This document shows, in pieces, positions 40,699 through 49,305 of a stretch of 49,652 nucleotides of DNA (positions are counted from its first letter, which is position 1; each line of letters opens with the position of its first letter). Both the position numbers and the translations under genes were made by a program. The stretch comes from Methanobacteriota archaeon (GTDB taxonomy: Archaea; Thermoplasmatota; Poseidoniia; Poseidoniales; Poseidoniaceae), in NCBI GenBank assembly GCA_002722135.1, contig PBKJ01000009.1:25447-75098 (forward strand), given 5' to 3'. The notes beneath the pieces are model-generated. The model did not search any database. It was not told where the DNA came from and saw only the letters and a list, made by a program, of their open reading frames with translations.

Positions 40699-43059
40699 AT
40701 GGAGAGCGGCTCGGACCCGTCCGTCTTCGAACACCGGCCGCTGTACAAGCTTGGTCTGTTCACCCACGATCACGCCAAAATGGTCCTCGCCGTTGGCCTT
40801 CTGTTCACCCTTGGATTGGCCTCGATGATGGTCTTCGTCGAACCGGACTGGGCCGAATCGTTCGGCGAAGGCGACCTGGAATCAAGCGAGGTTTTCCGCG
40901 CCCTCGGTGCTGATTTTGGTGACCCCGAAGCCGAGAACACCGAGACCTTCTACATCCTTGTCCATCATCCCAACGGCGCCCCCGGCGATGCGGCCACCGT
41001 CGCTGCGGTAAACGATGTCCTCGCGGACTTGGAGCAAGACTCCACGGTCCAGGTCGTCCGGGCGTGGGAGGTTGACGAAGCCAACCAAAGCGCCCATGTT
41101 TCCGACGATGGGGCATGGTCGCGGTCCTCGGTGCAAATCACCCAAGGTCGAAGCGAAGCCAAGGCCCTGCTCAAAGAACACTGGAAGGACATGGAGCAGG
41201 CGATTCACGACGCGGGCATGCACCTCGAAGACGATGGCGATGTGACGGTGTACATTGCTGGGCCTCTGGCCACCGACGCGACCTTCGACCTGCGCCTCAA
41301 GGACGACCTGATCAAGGCTGAACTCGGATCGGGCCCCTTGGTGGCCGCTGTGCTGCTCATCGTCTTCGGCTCCCTCGTTGCAGCAGCGCTGCCGCTTGGC
41401 ATCGGTGTGCTCACCGTCGTCAGTGCCTTTGGCGTCACCATCTGGTTGTCCACCCTCGACGGTGCGAACGTCAACAACTTCGCTGGCAACATCATCACGC
41501 TCCTTGGACTCGGCGTCTCGATCGATTATTCCCTCTTCGTGGTCTACCGCTACCGCGAAGAGCAGGCCAACGGTCACGACATCCGCACAGCTCTTGCCGT
41601 GACCTCAGCGACCGCTGGGCGTGCTGTGTTTTACTCCGGCATCACCGTGGCGATTGGCCTGACGGGGCTGCTCTTTTTCGAGAACACTGGCGCGCCTTCT
41701 TTGGGCATCGGGGGCACGCTCGCCGTCACCTTGGCCATGCTCACCTCCGTCATCATGCTCCCCGCTTTCTTGGCTGTGCTCGGGGACAACATCGACCGCT
41801 TCCGTGTGCCCTTTGGCATGAACCAGACCGTCTCTGAGGACGGGTTTTGGGCATGGATCGCCAACGCGGTCATGGCCAAGCCCGTCGCCGTGCTTGTGCC
41901 CATCCTCATCCTTCTGCTCGGTGCAGGTGCGCCCTTCCTCAACGCGGAGTGGGGCGTCACCAGCATCCGCTCCTTGCCACCGGACGACATGTCGCGCAAC
42001 GGTCTTGAGGAGATGGAAGTCGTCTGGGCTGGGACCTCCGACAAATCACTCTTCTTGCACTACCAAGCCGAAGGCCACCCCCTCGACGAAGAGCATCTCC
42101 GACACGTTCACGCCCTGAGCGCGAGTTTGCTCGAACGAGACGACGTCGAGCACGTGTTTGCTCCCGGATTTTTCGATCCGGACTTGAGCGCAGACGATGT
42201 GGTGCAGTTCTGGAATGCGCCCGCAGAATTCCTCAGCCCAGAGCAAACAGGGCAACGTGAAGCCCTGCGTGCCGGATTCATCAGCGCCGACAACGCGTCC
42301 ACCTTCATCCAACTGACCTTGGTGGACGATTGGAACAGCCCTGAAGCCCTTGAGGCCGTTCGTGATCTTCGCGAGCTCCGCGACGAGGGCGCTTGGAACG
42401 CGTTCAACGGTGCGGTTCCGCTGGTTGGCGGACTTGCTGCGTACAACCTAGACGTGGTGGATGCCGTCGCTGAGAACCTGCCGATTTCGATGACCTACAT
42501 CTTCCTGGCCACGTGCTTGATCCTCTTCGTGCAAGTCCGTTCGGTGGTCATCCCACTGAAGGCTGTGGTGATGAACATCCTGAGCGTGACCGCCACCTTT
42601 GGCATGCTTGTCTTCATCTTCCAAGAGGGCGGAATGGGGCTCGACGAGCTCATGAATTTCACACCGGAACCGATTGATCCAACCACACCTGTGATGCTGT
42701 TCTGCATCGTGTTCGGTCTTTCAATGGACTATGAGGTTCTGATGCTGTCCCGCATTCACGAGGAATGGGAGCGCACCGGCGACAACACGCTGGCCGTGGC
42801 CAACGGCCTCCAGAAGACGGGGCGGCTCATCACCGCGGCTGCGGCCATCATGGTCTTGGTGTTCAGCGCGCAAATCTTCGCCTCAGTGGCCATCATCAAG
42901 ATGTTCGGTCTGGGGCTTGCGCTGGCCATCTTCGTTGACGCGACCTTGGTCCGAGCGTTGGTGGTTCCTGCCACGATGCGCCTGATGGGCCCGCTCAACT
43001 GGTGGTCACCAAAGTGGATGGGAGGCGGGTCCACCCCGAGCCTCGATGAGGAAGCGTGA
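40699..43059 (+). CDS. RND-superfamily exporter (MMPL/YdfJ type)
   Basis: 786 residues with the duplicated MMPL layout: a helix at ~32-52, an extracytoplasmic loop, six helices (~195-380), a second helix and loop, and six more helices. The two TM4 motifs are the canonical ones, GLGVSIDYSLFVVYRYREE (Asp276, Tyr277) and VFGLSMDYEVLMLSRIHEEW (Asp677, Tyr678), which carry the proton-relay Asp-Tyr pairs. Shorter and more classically MmpL-like than the RND exporter at 5965-9105. Substrate unknown; lipids or hydrophobic compounds by family. Ends on a shared TGATCA with the convergent gene. Confidence 0.92.
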   Translation: MESGSDPSVFEHRPLYKLGLFTHDHAKMVLAVGLLFTLGLASMMVFVEPDWAESFGEGDLESSEVFRALGADFGDPEAENTETFYILVHHPNGAPGDAATVAAVNDVLADLEQDSTVQVVRAWEVDEANQSAHVSDDGAWSRSSVQITQGRSEAKALLKEHWKDMEQAIHDAGMHLEDDGDVTVYIAGPLATDATFDLRLKDDLIKAELGSGPLVAAVLLIVFGSLVAAALPLGIGVLTVVSAFGVTIWLSTLDGANVNNFAGNIITLLGLGVSIDYSLFVVYRYREEQANGHDIRTALAVTSATAGRAVFYSGITVAIGLTGLLFFENTGAPSLGIGGTLAVTLAMLTSVIMLPAFLAVLGDNIDRFRVPFGMNQTVSEDGFWAWIANAVMAKPVAVLVPILILLLGAGAPFLNAEWGVTSIRSLPPDDMSRNGLEEMEVVWAGTSDKSLFLHYQAEGHPLDEEHLRHVHALSASLLERDDVEHVFAPGFFDPDLSADDVVQFWNAPAEFLSPEQTGQREALRAGFISADNASTFIQLTLVDDWNSPEALEAVRDLRELRDEGAWNAFNGAVPLVGGLAAYNLDVVDAVAENLPISMTYIFLATCLILFVQVRSVVIPLKAVVMNILSVTATFGMLVFIFQEGGMGLDELMNFTPEPIDPTTPVMLFCIVFGLSMDYEVLMLSRIHEEWERTGDNTLAVANGLQKTGRLITAAAAIMVLVFSAQIFASVAIIKMFGLGLALAIFVDATLVRALVVPATMRLMGPLNWWSPKWMGGGSTPSLDEEA

Positions 43060-43062
43060 TCA
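43057..43062. other. TGATCA shared-stop palindrome (second of three)
   Basis: The exporter ends TGA at 43057-43059; the convergent DHH gene ends on 43060-43062. No intergenic base. Confidence 0.9.
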
Positions 43063-44067
43063 CGCCAACTCGGGCAACGTTGCCCAGAGGGCAAGCCACT
43101 GAGCCAGGTTCCGCTCCACGTCTTCCGCCTCGACGGGCCGGTCTTCTGCAGCCCCTGTGGCGTCGATGGCCTGAATCCTGCAACCGCAGGCGTTGGCATG
43201 ACCGCCCCCCGTTTCATCGAGCAGCGTGGCCAGCCGAGAAAGGTCCACCCGCCGACGGCCTTCGTAGAAGGAATTCGCGTAGAAGCTCGCCGACAAGGGC
43301 GGCCGATCGTCGCGTTCCACGGCGCCGTCCACGTGACCGTGGATGACGCAGCACGCATCTGCATCAGCGCCAACGTGAGCGGTCACCAAGTACCCGCTGG
43401 CACGTTGTGGCAATCCCTCCATCCTGCAAATGGCCAGACGATCGACCACGGTGGTCCGTGCGTGGACGGCCTCGAACGCGGCTTGCCGGTCTTGAGCGGC
43501 TGCCGCCAAACGCGTGGCCACTTCGGGGTCCTCGACAAGGGCCCTCTCGTCCGCACCCGACACCAACAAGCCCAGGACATGGTGCATGAATTCAGCCTGT
43601 GAGGTGCCTAGGCACCGCGCAAGCCGCACCAGCGGGCCATCGGCCAGGAACACCTCGCGCTCGATGCCCCCTGAATCGATGGCGTCCACGAAAGGCATCA
43701 GCTTCGCCAGATGCTGAAGATCGCTGAACGGGGCCACGAGGTTGTGGGCCACTCGGGCTGCGGATGGCTCCGCGGCCCAATCCAACCGCCCACCGGCCGC
43801 TTCGAAGGCAGCGGCAGCGTCCTCGTCTGGACGGTTGGTCAAGTGGTGGTCGACGTACCACCCACACGCGGGGTGAAAGGGGAGATCGACGATGACGGTC
43901 CCCCGGTCAATGACGTCGTCAAGGTGCCCGCTTCGCACCAAAGCAGGGTGAGCGAACACCACCTCCGTCCTTGGAAGGGCACGTTGGAGGATGGCAGCGG
44001 CGCAGAGCCCGTCGAGGTCCGCATCCGCCACGATGCGATGAACCTCAGGAAACGGGCCCTGTTCCAT
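43060..44067 (-). CDS. DHH-family phosphoesterase
   Basis: 335 residues. The DHH family metal motifs are visible: DADLDGLCAA (15-24), a DLPFHP block, WYVDHHL (~74-80) and the C-terminal DHHA1 motif GGGHANACGCRI (~292). By family this is a manganese-dependent phosphoesterase acting on oligonucleotides, nucleotides or cyclic dinucleotides; the exact substrate is unclear (RecJ-like, NrnA-like or a linear-dinucleotide hydrolase). The start is taken at 44067; ATG 44094 would add nine residues. It is divergent from the Nudix gene over 80 bp. Confidence 0.85.
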   Translation of the reverse strand: MEQGPFPEVHRIVADADLDGLCAAAILQRALPRTEVVFAHPALVRSGHLDDVIDRGTVIVDLPFHPACGWYVDHHLTNRPDEDAAAAFEAAGGRLDWAAEPSAARVAHNLVAPFSDLQHLAKLMPFVDAIDSGGIEREVFLADGPLVRLARCLGTSQAEFMHHVLGLLVSGADERALVEDPEVATRLAAAAQDRQAAFEAVHARTTVVDRLAICRMEGLPQRASGYLVTAHVGADADACCVIHGHVDGAVERDDRPPLSASFYANSFYEGRRRVDLSRLATLLDETGGGHANACGCRIQAIDATGAAEDRPVEAEDVERNLAQWLALWATLPELA

Positions 44068-44147
44068 GCTCGACCCCGGTGGCCGGGAGGCCATCAACGT
44101 GCCGCGAGGGCAGCAAAGGCCATCAGGACCTCGTGGGTGGACGCTGC

Positions 44148-44558
44148 ATGGAGACCTCATGCGGCGTGGTGTTGGTGAACCTCGGCGCCGTCTTGCTCCT
44201 CCAGTACCCGCAAGGGCACTGGGATTTTCCGAAGGGCCACGTCGAAGCCAGCGATGCTGGACACAAAGGCACCGTGCGACGCGAACTCAAGGAGGAAACT
44301 GGAATCCTCGACATCGCCTTCGTGGAGGGATTCCAGGAGCGCACCACCTACAGCTACACCCACAAGGGCCGTTTGATTGAGAAAGAGGTGCACTGGTACT
44401 TGGCCGAAACCGAGACGCTGGACGTGATGTTGTCCCACGAGCACCGAGGTCACCTCTGGCTTGACTGGGACGCGGCTGCGGATCAATTGACCCACGAGGC
44501 TGGCCTTGGGGTGCTGCTGGCCGCCAAAGCACACATGCAGCGCCTTGGCCGGGATTGA
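44148..44558 (+). CDS. Nudix hydrolase, Ap4A-hydrolase-like
   Basis: 136 residues. A Nudix box is present around GHVEASDAGHKGTVRRELKE and EETGI, with the catalytic helix RRELKEETG intact. It has one more residue than the standard 23-residue box, and Asp or Ala where the first conserved Glu is expected. GHWDFPKGH and the C-terminal LSHEHRGHLWLDWDAA resemble diadenosine tetraphosphate hydrolases (NUDT2 type). It probably hydrolyses a dinucleoside polyphosphate. The start has no clear ribosome site. Confidence 0.85.
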   Translation: METSCGVVLVNLGAVLLLQYPQGHWDFPKGHVEASDAGHKGTVRRELKEETGILDIAFVEGFQERTTYSYTHKGRLIEKEVHWYLAETETLDVMLSHEHRGHLWLDWDAAADQLTHEAGLGVLLAAKAHMQRLGRD

Positions 44559-44561
44559 TCA
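44556..44561. other. TGATCA shared-stop palindrome (third of three)
   Basis: The Nudix gene ends TGA at 44556-44558; the convergent adenosyltransferase ends on 44559-44561. No intergenic base. Confidence 0.9.
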
Positions 44562-45257
44562 CACGTCGGCGACGTCGTCGTCGTGCTGGCGCTGCAGGCG
44601 AAGCATGCCACCGATGCCGTCCTCAGGACCGCGGTGCCCCAGGGGTTTCCACAGGACTTCGTCTTCACCAAGACGTAGGGCGCACCAGCGGCCCATCACA
44701 AAACACCAGTCGGACAGGCGGTTGACGTACACCAGAGCAAGGTTGCGCACAGCGTCGTCGCCTTCGGCTTCACGAAGGCTCACCATGACGCGTTCAAGCC
44801 GCCTGACCGTGACCCTGGCAAGATGGAAATTGGCGAGGAGCGTGGAGCCACCAGGCAGGATGAAACTGGTCAAGGGAGGGAGTTCGACCAGCATCTCGTC
44901 CATCTCTTCGAGCAAAAGGTCAGCGTGCTCTTCGCCGAGGACCTTCATGCCCTCTGGAAGGCCACCGGGAGGTGTCGCCACCTCAGCGCCAAGATCGAAG
45001 ACCTCGCTCTGAAGGCGGTCCAGCGCGGCCAACACCACCTGCCCCGTTCGGCGAACGTTGGACCGCGGACCGCCGTCCTCGTGCCAGCCGTCAAGGGACA
45101 AGGTGGCCGCACGAACCGCTCCGAACGCAGCGTTCACTTCGTCGCAAAGCCCGACCGCCTCCAGACGAAGATTGGCCTTGGAGCGGCGGCTGCCGTCCAC
45201 CAATCCGGTGGTGCCGTCGTCCCCAGTCCCTGTGTGAACGCGGGTGATGCGGACCAT
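44559..45257 (-). CDS. Cob(I)alamin adenosyltransferase (PduO type)
   Basis: 232 residues transferring adenosyl from ATP to cobalamin. Motifs TGTGDDGTTGLVDGSR (ATP binding), AVGLCDEVNAAFG, the SFILPGGSTLLANFHLARVTVRR block and YVNRLSDWCFVMGRW are family hallmarks of PduO/MMAB. The gene product makes coenzyme B12, needed for methylmalonyl-CoA mutase or other mutases not in the window. DUF2203 starts 13 bp further along the minus strand. Confidence 0.92.
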   Translation of the reverse strand: MVRITRVHTGTGDDGTTGLVDGSRRSKANLRLEAVGLCDEVNAAFGAVRAATLSLDGWHEDGGPRSNVRRTGQVVLAALDRLQSEVFDLGAEVATPPGGLPEGMKVLGEEHADLLLEEMDEMLVELPPLTSFILPGGSTLLANFHLARVTVRRLERVMVSLREAEGDDAVRNLALVYVNRLSDWCFVMGRWCALRLGEDEVLWKPLGHRGPEDGIGGMLRLQRQHDDDVADV

Positions 45258-45270
45258 GTGGTACCCTCGC

Positions 45271-45669
45271 TCAGGCCTCTATCAAGGGTTTGCGCGCACT
45301 AAAGCCCTCGGAGACATCATGGTACCACTCGATGTCCTCCTCGCCTTCCTGCCAACCAAAGGCCACCACCCGCGCATCCACGACACCGAACCATTGCAAC
45401 CGACCCGGATCGAGGCTGACCACATGGGTGCCCAAGGATTCCATGTCTGAAACCACCTCTTGCCATTCGCCAATCGTCGTCGCCGTTAGGTCGGCGATTT
45501 CCTTGACGGCGGGGTGCTCGGGAGGCACACCGTCAAGCAGATGCTCGATCTCCTCCGCCAAGGCGTTCACTTCGTCGTGCAAAGCCTGCAAGATGGCGAG
45601 GCTACGACGATGCTTGGGCAGCAAGCTCCTCGCCTCTTCAATCGAGACCAAGAAGGCGTTCCTCGGCAT
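45271..45669 (-). CDS. DUF2203 family protein
   Basis: 132 residues. An N-terminal helix pair (SIEEARSLLPKHRRSLAILQ), then TTIGEWQEVVSDMESLGTHV and the diagnostic DARVVAFGWQEGEEDIEWYHDVSEGF, the DUF2203 signature. Function unknown. The ATG at 45669 is close to a GGAGGGC; an upstream ATG at 45741 would add 24 residues that look unrelated to the family. It lies downstream of a divergent small membrane protein. Confidence 0.78.
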   Translation of the reverse strand: MPRNAFLVSIEEARSLLPKHRRSLAILQALHDEVNALAEEIEHLLDGVPPEHPAVKEIADLTATTIGEWQEVVSDMESLGTHVVSLDPGRLQWFGVVDARVVAFGWQEGEEDIEWYHDVSEGFSARKPLIEA

Positions 45670-45768
45670 GCCCTCCGCCACATGGCACGCCGTGGTCGGG
45701 GGCATTGGCCTGCCCGCAAAGGTGCCTTCATCGATGTTCATGTGGACTCAAAACCCACCGAGGGCCCT

Positions 45769-46044
45769 TCAAGCCATCGTGGCTTCAGCGGTTCGTGCAC
45801 TCGTTTTGCCGCGGTTGAGGCGGCCCACGCCACGGTGAAGCAACCAACCGGCACCCGCAACCCACAGCAGCCCCTCAAGGACAAGGAGCGGGACGTACAA
45901 CGGCCCGAGTCCCTTGAGCATCGTTTGAGCGTCATACGGCAATCCGTAACGGCCCATGTACAGCGATTGGGACAACAGGTTGGCACAAAACCACGCCAAC
46001 AGGGCCATCCACACCCAACGTCCGGCTGAGGCCTTCGGTTTCAT
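45769..46044 (-). CDS. Small two-helix membrane protein
   Basis: 91 residues with two helices (RWVWMALLAWFCANLLSQSL, YVPLLVLEGLLWVAGAGWLL) and a Lys/Arg/Thr-rich C-terminus. No family recognised. A clear TATA box is centred 25 bases upstream of the start codon, so the mRNA is probably leaderless, consistent with the lack of a ribosome site. Confidence 0.75.
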   Translation of the reverse strand: MKPKASAGRWVWMALLAWFCANLLSQSLYMGRYGLPYDAQTMLKGLGPLYVPLLVLEGLLWVAGAGWLLHRGVGRLNRGKTSARTAEATMA

Positions 46045-46063
46045 GTGATGAAATCAGCGTGCT

Positions 46064-46073
46064 CGGATATAAG
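46064..46073 (-). promoter_or_regulatory. TATA box for the 46044 gene
   Basis: On the minus strand CCTTATATCC is centred ~25 bases before the ATG at 46044. This is the spacing expected for an archaeal promoter of a leaderless transcript. It is the best TATA box in the window. Confidence 0.6.
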
Positions 46074-46089
46074 GCACTGTGTTTGTTGC

Positions 46090-46884
46090 TCATGCTTCCT
46101 CGTGGTTTGGCCACCGATCGGCGGCATCCGGCACCACGCGAAGGATGGCCTCTTCCACCGCCTCAATCCACGCTTCGGCCACGGCCGCTTCACCGCCGGA
46201 GGACCGGAGCGATGCATGCCAAGCGCTGGCTTCGTCCGCGTTTCCGAGGGCGGTGTGGATGCGATGGAGGGCGAGGTACGCCATTGGGTTGAGGTGAGGT
46301 TCGTCCGTGGCCCAGCCTCGCTCAAAGCAAGCGATGGCCCCACGCTCACCAGAAAGGGCGCCTCGTTGCAGGGCCACCATCCCGGCTTGGCTCCATGCCA
46401 GCGGCAACTTCCCGATCAACAGGCCTCGAAACACGAGGTACGTCTGACCCACCCCAAGCAAGACCAAGGCGAAGAAATCCACCCATTGCTCGACGGCCGT
46501 CAGGGTTGACCACGTCCGGGCCATCAGGCCACCAATGCCGACGCACAGCAGAAAACCGGAGAGAGGAGCCACGATGACGTCCCGACGGGTGCGAACAATG
46601 TGCGTCAATCCCGCGAGCACCCCGAAGGCTCCCAACACGCACAGCACCGCCAGCAGCCCATCGACACCAAGCGGCCGCGGGGCGGCGGTGCCCATCGCCA
46701 ACAGCGCGCCAACCACCAGCAAGGTGGAGCCGTAACGGAAGGAAGGTTCAGGGAAGGGCTGTTGGCGCGACAAGCGAACCAACACCACCCCAATCAAGAC
46801 CAGGAGCCCCAAGAGGAGCCACACCAAGGTCGCGTCGTCGGAAAAGGGCCCCACAAGCAAACGCAGGGGGGCGTTGGCTTTCAA
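46090..46884 (-). CDS. Membrane protein with helical (TPR-like) C-terminal domain
   Basis: 264 residues: about five membrane helices ([83 protein letters not shown]), then a ~100-residue soluble helical domain resembling a tetratricopeptide pair ([39 protein letters not shown]). It begins with TTG overlapping the rlmH stop (TTGA), so the two are coupled. Function unknown. Confidence 0.78.
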   Translation of the reverse strand: MKANAPLRLLVGPFSDDATLVWLLLGLLVLIGVVLVRLSRQQPFPEPSFRYGSTLLVVGALLAMGTAAPRPLGVDGLLAVLCVLGAFGVLAGLTHIVRTRRDVIVAPLSGFLLCVGIGGLMARTWSTLTAVEQWVDFFALVLLGVGQTYLVFRGLLIGKLPLAWSQAGMVALQRGALSGERGAIACFERGWATDEPHLNPMAYLALHRIHTALGNADEASAWHASLRSSGGEAAVAEAWIEAVEEAILRVVPDAADRWPNHEEA

Positions 46885-47330
46885 GTCCGTTCTTCGCCCT
46901 GCGGCCGGCCACGGTGGTAGGCGGTGCCGCGGTGGATCTCTGTGGCCCGGTAGAGCTGTTCGAGGAGCACCACGCTCGCCAACTCATGGGGCATGGTGAG
47001 GGGTGAAAGCGAGAGACGAGGCGCGTTTGGCTCCGCGCCGTTCCAGCCGTCTGGAGGGCCGACCATGAGGTGAACGTCGTCGCTGGCCAAGGTCCATTGA
47101 CGCACCGTTTCCGCGAAGGCAAGGCTGTCCGGTGCCTCCCCACCCTCGTCGAGCAGCACCCGCGTGGTGCCTTGAGGAGGTGCGGTCAAGTACGCCTCGA
47201 GGGACGTTTTCGATGGATGCACCTCGAGGCGGACGCCGCGCTGACGAAGGCGGGTGGCGTACAGCTCAATGGCGGCAGCCATGGATCGCTCCTTTGGCCG
47301 GCCGTGCACGTGGACGATGATGCGCCCCAT
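46881..47330 (-). CDS. rlmH: 23S rRNA pseudouridine-1915 N3-methyltransferase RlmH (SPOUT)
   Basis: 149 residues with the SPOUT-fold C-terminus: VLLDEGG (58-64), [12 protein letters not shown] (87-98), and [19 protein letters not shown] with [15 protein letters not shown] (107-140), all diagnostic of RlmH. It methylates the pseudouridine at position 1915 in the bacterial 23S rRNA. Its GPPDG in place of GGADG is a mild difference. The ATG at 47330 is the first start that keeps the short N-terminal strand (GRIIVHVHG). The longer open frame upstream is not family-like. Confidence 0.9.
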   Translation of the reverse strand: MGRIIVHVHGRPKERSMAAAIELYATRLRQRGVRLEVHPSKTSLEAYLTAPPQGTTRVLLDEGGEAPDSLAFAETVRQWTLASDDVHLMVGPPDGWNGAEPNAPRLSLSPLTMPHELASVVLLEQLYRATEIHRGTAYHRGRPQGEERT

Positions 47331-47404
47331 GGACCGTGCAGGAGGCACCTGTGCATGGGTCCTTCGCTGAACAACCTCAAAGGAGGTCGAGCCGAAGACG
47401 AACC

Positions 47405-47740
47405 ATGGGGTGGCGATTTCCTTGGAGCCGTCGCGCTTCAGACCCGGATCCCAATCCACCCCTTCGTCGGGACACGCGGGCGTGGCTTGCGGCCCTGCGG
47501 GAGGTCTGCGAGCGTCATTTCGACCAGCCTCAAGCCGGAAGGATGCGGGTGAGGGAGCTCCAGGTTGAATGGCGCGAGGCCAAGACCGAGGGGGTGTTGG
47601 ACGATGCCGGTCACCTCGGGCTTGAGCGCCGAGCCTATCGCTTGCTCAACGGCGACGATGAAGCGTGGTTGAGGTGGTTGGACGATTTGGGTTTCTGGAA
47701 GCCGGGCTGGAATCCTGACGAAGAGCATGAACAGGCTTGA
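47405..47740 (+). CDS. Small charged protein, unknown function
   Basis: 111 residues, rich in Arg, Trp, Asp and Glu ([37 protein letters not shown]). Likely helical and soluble. No family recognised. The start is taken at 47405; an open frame to 47336 would come within 5 bp of the rlmH start. The gene is divergent from rlmH and is followed by the GST-like gene 25 bp downstream. Confidence 0.6.
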   Translation: MGWRFPWSRRASDPDPNPPLRRDTRAWLAALREVCERHFDQPQAGRMRVRELQVEWREAKTEGVLDDAGHLGLERRAYRLLNGDDEAWLRWLDDLGFWKPGWNPDEEHEQA

Positions 47741-47765
47741 TAGCACGCCGGCATCAGCAGGAACC

Positions 47766-48464
47766 ATGGGTGAGCGTCCTACGCTTCACATGCTGTACTC
47801 CTGCCCGTTCTGCTGGAAGGTACGCGGCCTGATTGAACACCTCGACATGGACGTCGAATACGTCCCGGTCAATGGCATGAAAATCCGCAAGGATGTGGCC
47901 TTCGCCGGCGACTGGGGCAAGGTCCCGGTCTTCACCGACGAAAACGGTCAACACGTCGTTGACTCCACGCCCCTCCTGCGCCACATTGACGCGACCTACA
48001 ACGAGGGTCAACTGGCCGCTCGAGGCGATGCTGCTCGCCAAGAGGAGTGGATGACGTGGGTCGACACCCACCTGTCCAAGGCCACGGTTCCCATCCTGTA
48101 CGGCAGCCTTGGTTCCGCGCTGAAGACGACCACACGCATCTCGAAGATTGAGAAATTCGGATTCCTCGCCAAGCGCCTGTACGCGTGGGCCGGCTTCCCC
48201 GTCATGTGGGGCATCATCGCCCGAAAGCGGGTCAAGAAAGACGGGCGCACGCCAAAGAAACTCTGGCACGATCTGCTCGGTGAATTCACCGACGCGTTCG
48301 AAGGTCAACCCTTCTTTGGCGGCGACCATCCCGATTTGGTGGACTTCGCTGCCTTCGGCTACATGCGATCGATTTCCCCCTTCCCGCAGTTCGACCAACT
48401 TCGAGATCACGCGGCCGGGATGGCCTGGTACAACGGAATGAACGGCACGCTCCACGGAGCGTGA
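47766..48464 (+). CDS. Glutaredoxin/GST-like protein, prostaglandin-E-synthase-2-like
   Basis: 232 residues. A glutaredoxin-like N-terminal domain with YSCPFCWKVR (Cys13 and Cys16), VPVF (cis-Pro), the DSTPLLRHID block, then a helical GST-C-like domain (~95-230) ending in LVDFAAFGYMRSISPFPQF. The closest family I know is microsomal prostaglandin E synthase 2 and related bacterial GST-like proteins. It probably reduces disulfides with a small thiol. The ATG at 47766 is after the upstream gene; an earlier ATG at 47727 would overlap it. Confidence 0.85.
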   Translation: MGERPTLHMLYSCPFCWKVRGLIEHLDMDVEYVPVNGMKIRKDVAFAGDWGKVPVFTDENGQHVVDSTPLLRHIDATYNEGQLAARGDAARQEEWMTWVDTHLSKATVPILYGSLGSALKTTTRISKIEKFGFLAKRLYAWAGFPVMWGIIARKRVKKDGRTPKKLWHDLLGEFTDAFEGQPFFGGDHPDLVDFAAFGYMRSISPFPQFDQLRDHAAGMAWYNGMNGTLHGA

Positions 48465-48468
48465 TGGC

Positions 48469-49305
48469 GTGAACGTCGGCCCGCTGACCTTCGTTGAAGT
48501 GGAGGCGGGCACGACCCACGTGGGGGACAACCGCGGAGGGTGGATTCACGCCAGCCAGCGACCAAGGCACGAGGTACGCCTGCCCGCCTTCTACATCCTC
48601 GAATCACCCCTTTCAGCGAACGAGGTCGCAGCGCTCCTCGGTCGTGAGAATTCGGAGCAGAACGACGTCCACGAGGGCGTTGACGCCGCGCTGCTCCAGC
48701 GCATCTGCGCGGCCGTTCGGCCCCTCGTCGATGAGGGCCTCGAAGTTCGACCTCCGAGCTTGGCGGAATGGACCCATGCTCGAGAACGCGGGAGGCTCAC
48801 GCCCCAACAGGGTGCGCTCGAAGTCCTGGCAGACGCCCCCTTCTCCAACCACCGAGGCGCCCCCATGGACGGTCGCCCAAGGGAAGGATCGGGTCATGGA
48901 CCTCTGATGGACCAGTTGGCCTGCATCGAAGTTCATCCTCAGAAAGAAGGGGTCACGGCGACCGCCTCGGTGCCGATGGACCGGCGCCTGCCCGGCACCG
49001 TGCTCCGGCTCGTGCTGAGCCCAACACGCACCTCACCCACGCGTACCGTGCCCAAGCAAGCCGACCGCGCAGCCAACCTTCGCATCGAGGTGCTCAGCAC
49101 CTTGCTCATCGGTGTGGTTCCGTCCTTCCTCATCCCCGTCGTGCGAGGCTTCGGAAGCTACGCGCTGGAAGGATGGGCGAACCTTCTGTTTGGAGGACTG
49201 GTCGCCGGCTTCGTCACAGGAGCCGTGTGGCGACCACGACGACCGACCGTCGCTTGGGACGACGGCGAAGTTCAGTCCGACGTGGAACGTAGCGTTTCCC
49301 AGTAG
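48469..49305 (+). CDS. Formylglycine-generating-enzyme-like protein with C-terminal membrane helices
   Basis: 278 residues. The first ~180 resemble a degenerate FGE-sulfatase domain: GTTHVGDNRGGW, RPRHEVRLPAFYILESPLSA (compare RP.H.V.L..F.I...PVT) and RPPSLAEWTHARERG (compare LPTEAEWE.A.RGG). The active-site cysteine pair and the GG/W-rich core are missing, so catalysis is unlikely. Two helices follow (LSTLLIGVVPSFLIPVV, NLLFGGLVAGFVTGAV). The start is GTG. The last 34 bases overlap the convergent gene. Confidence 0.65.
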   Translation: MNVGPLTFVEVEAGTTHVGDNRGGWIHASQRPRHEVRLPAFYILESPLSANEVAALLGRENSEQNDVHEGVDAALLQRICAAVRPLVDEGLEVRPPSLAEWTHARERGRLTPQQGALEVLADAPFSNHRGAPMDGRPREGSGHGPLMDQLACIEVHPQKEGVTATASVPMDRRLPGTVLRLVLSPTRTSPTRTVPKQADRAANLRIEVLSTLLIGVVPSFLIPVVRGFGSYALEGWANLLFGGLVAGFVTGAVWRPRRPTVAWDDGEVQSDVERSVSQ

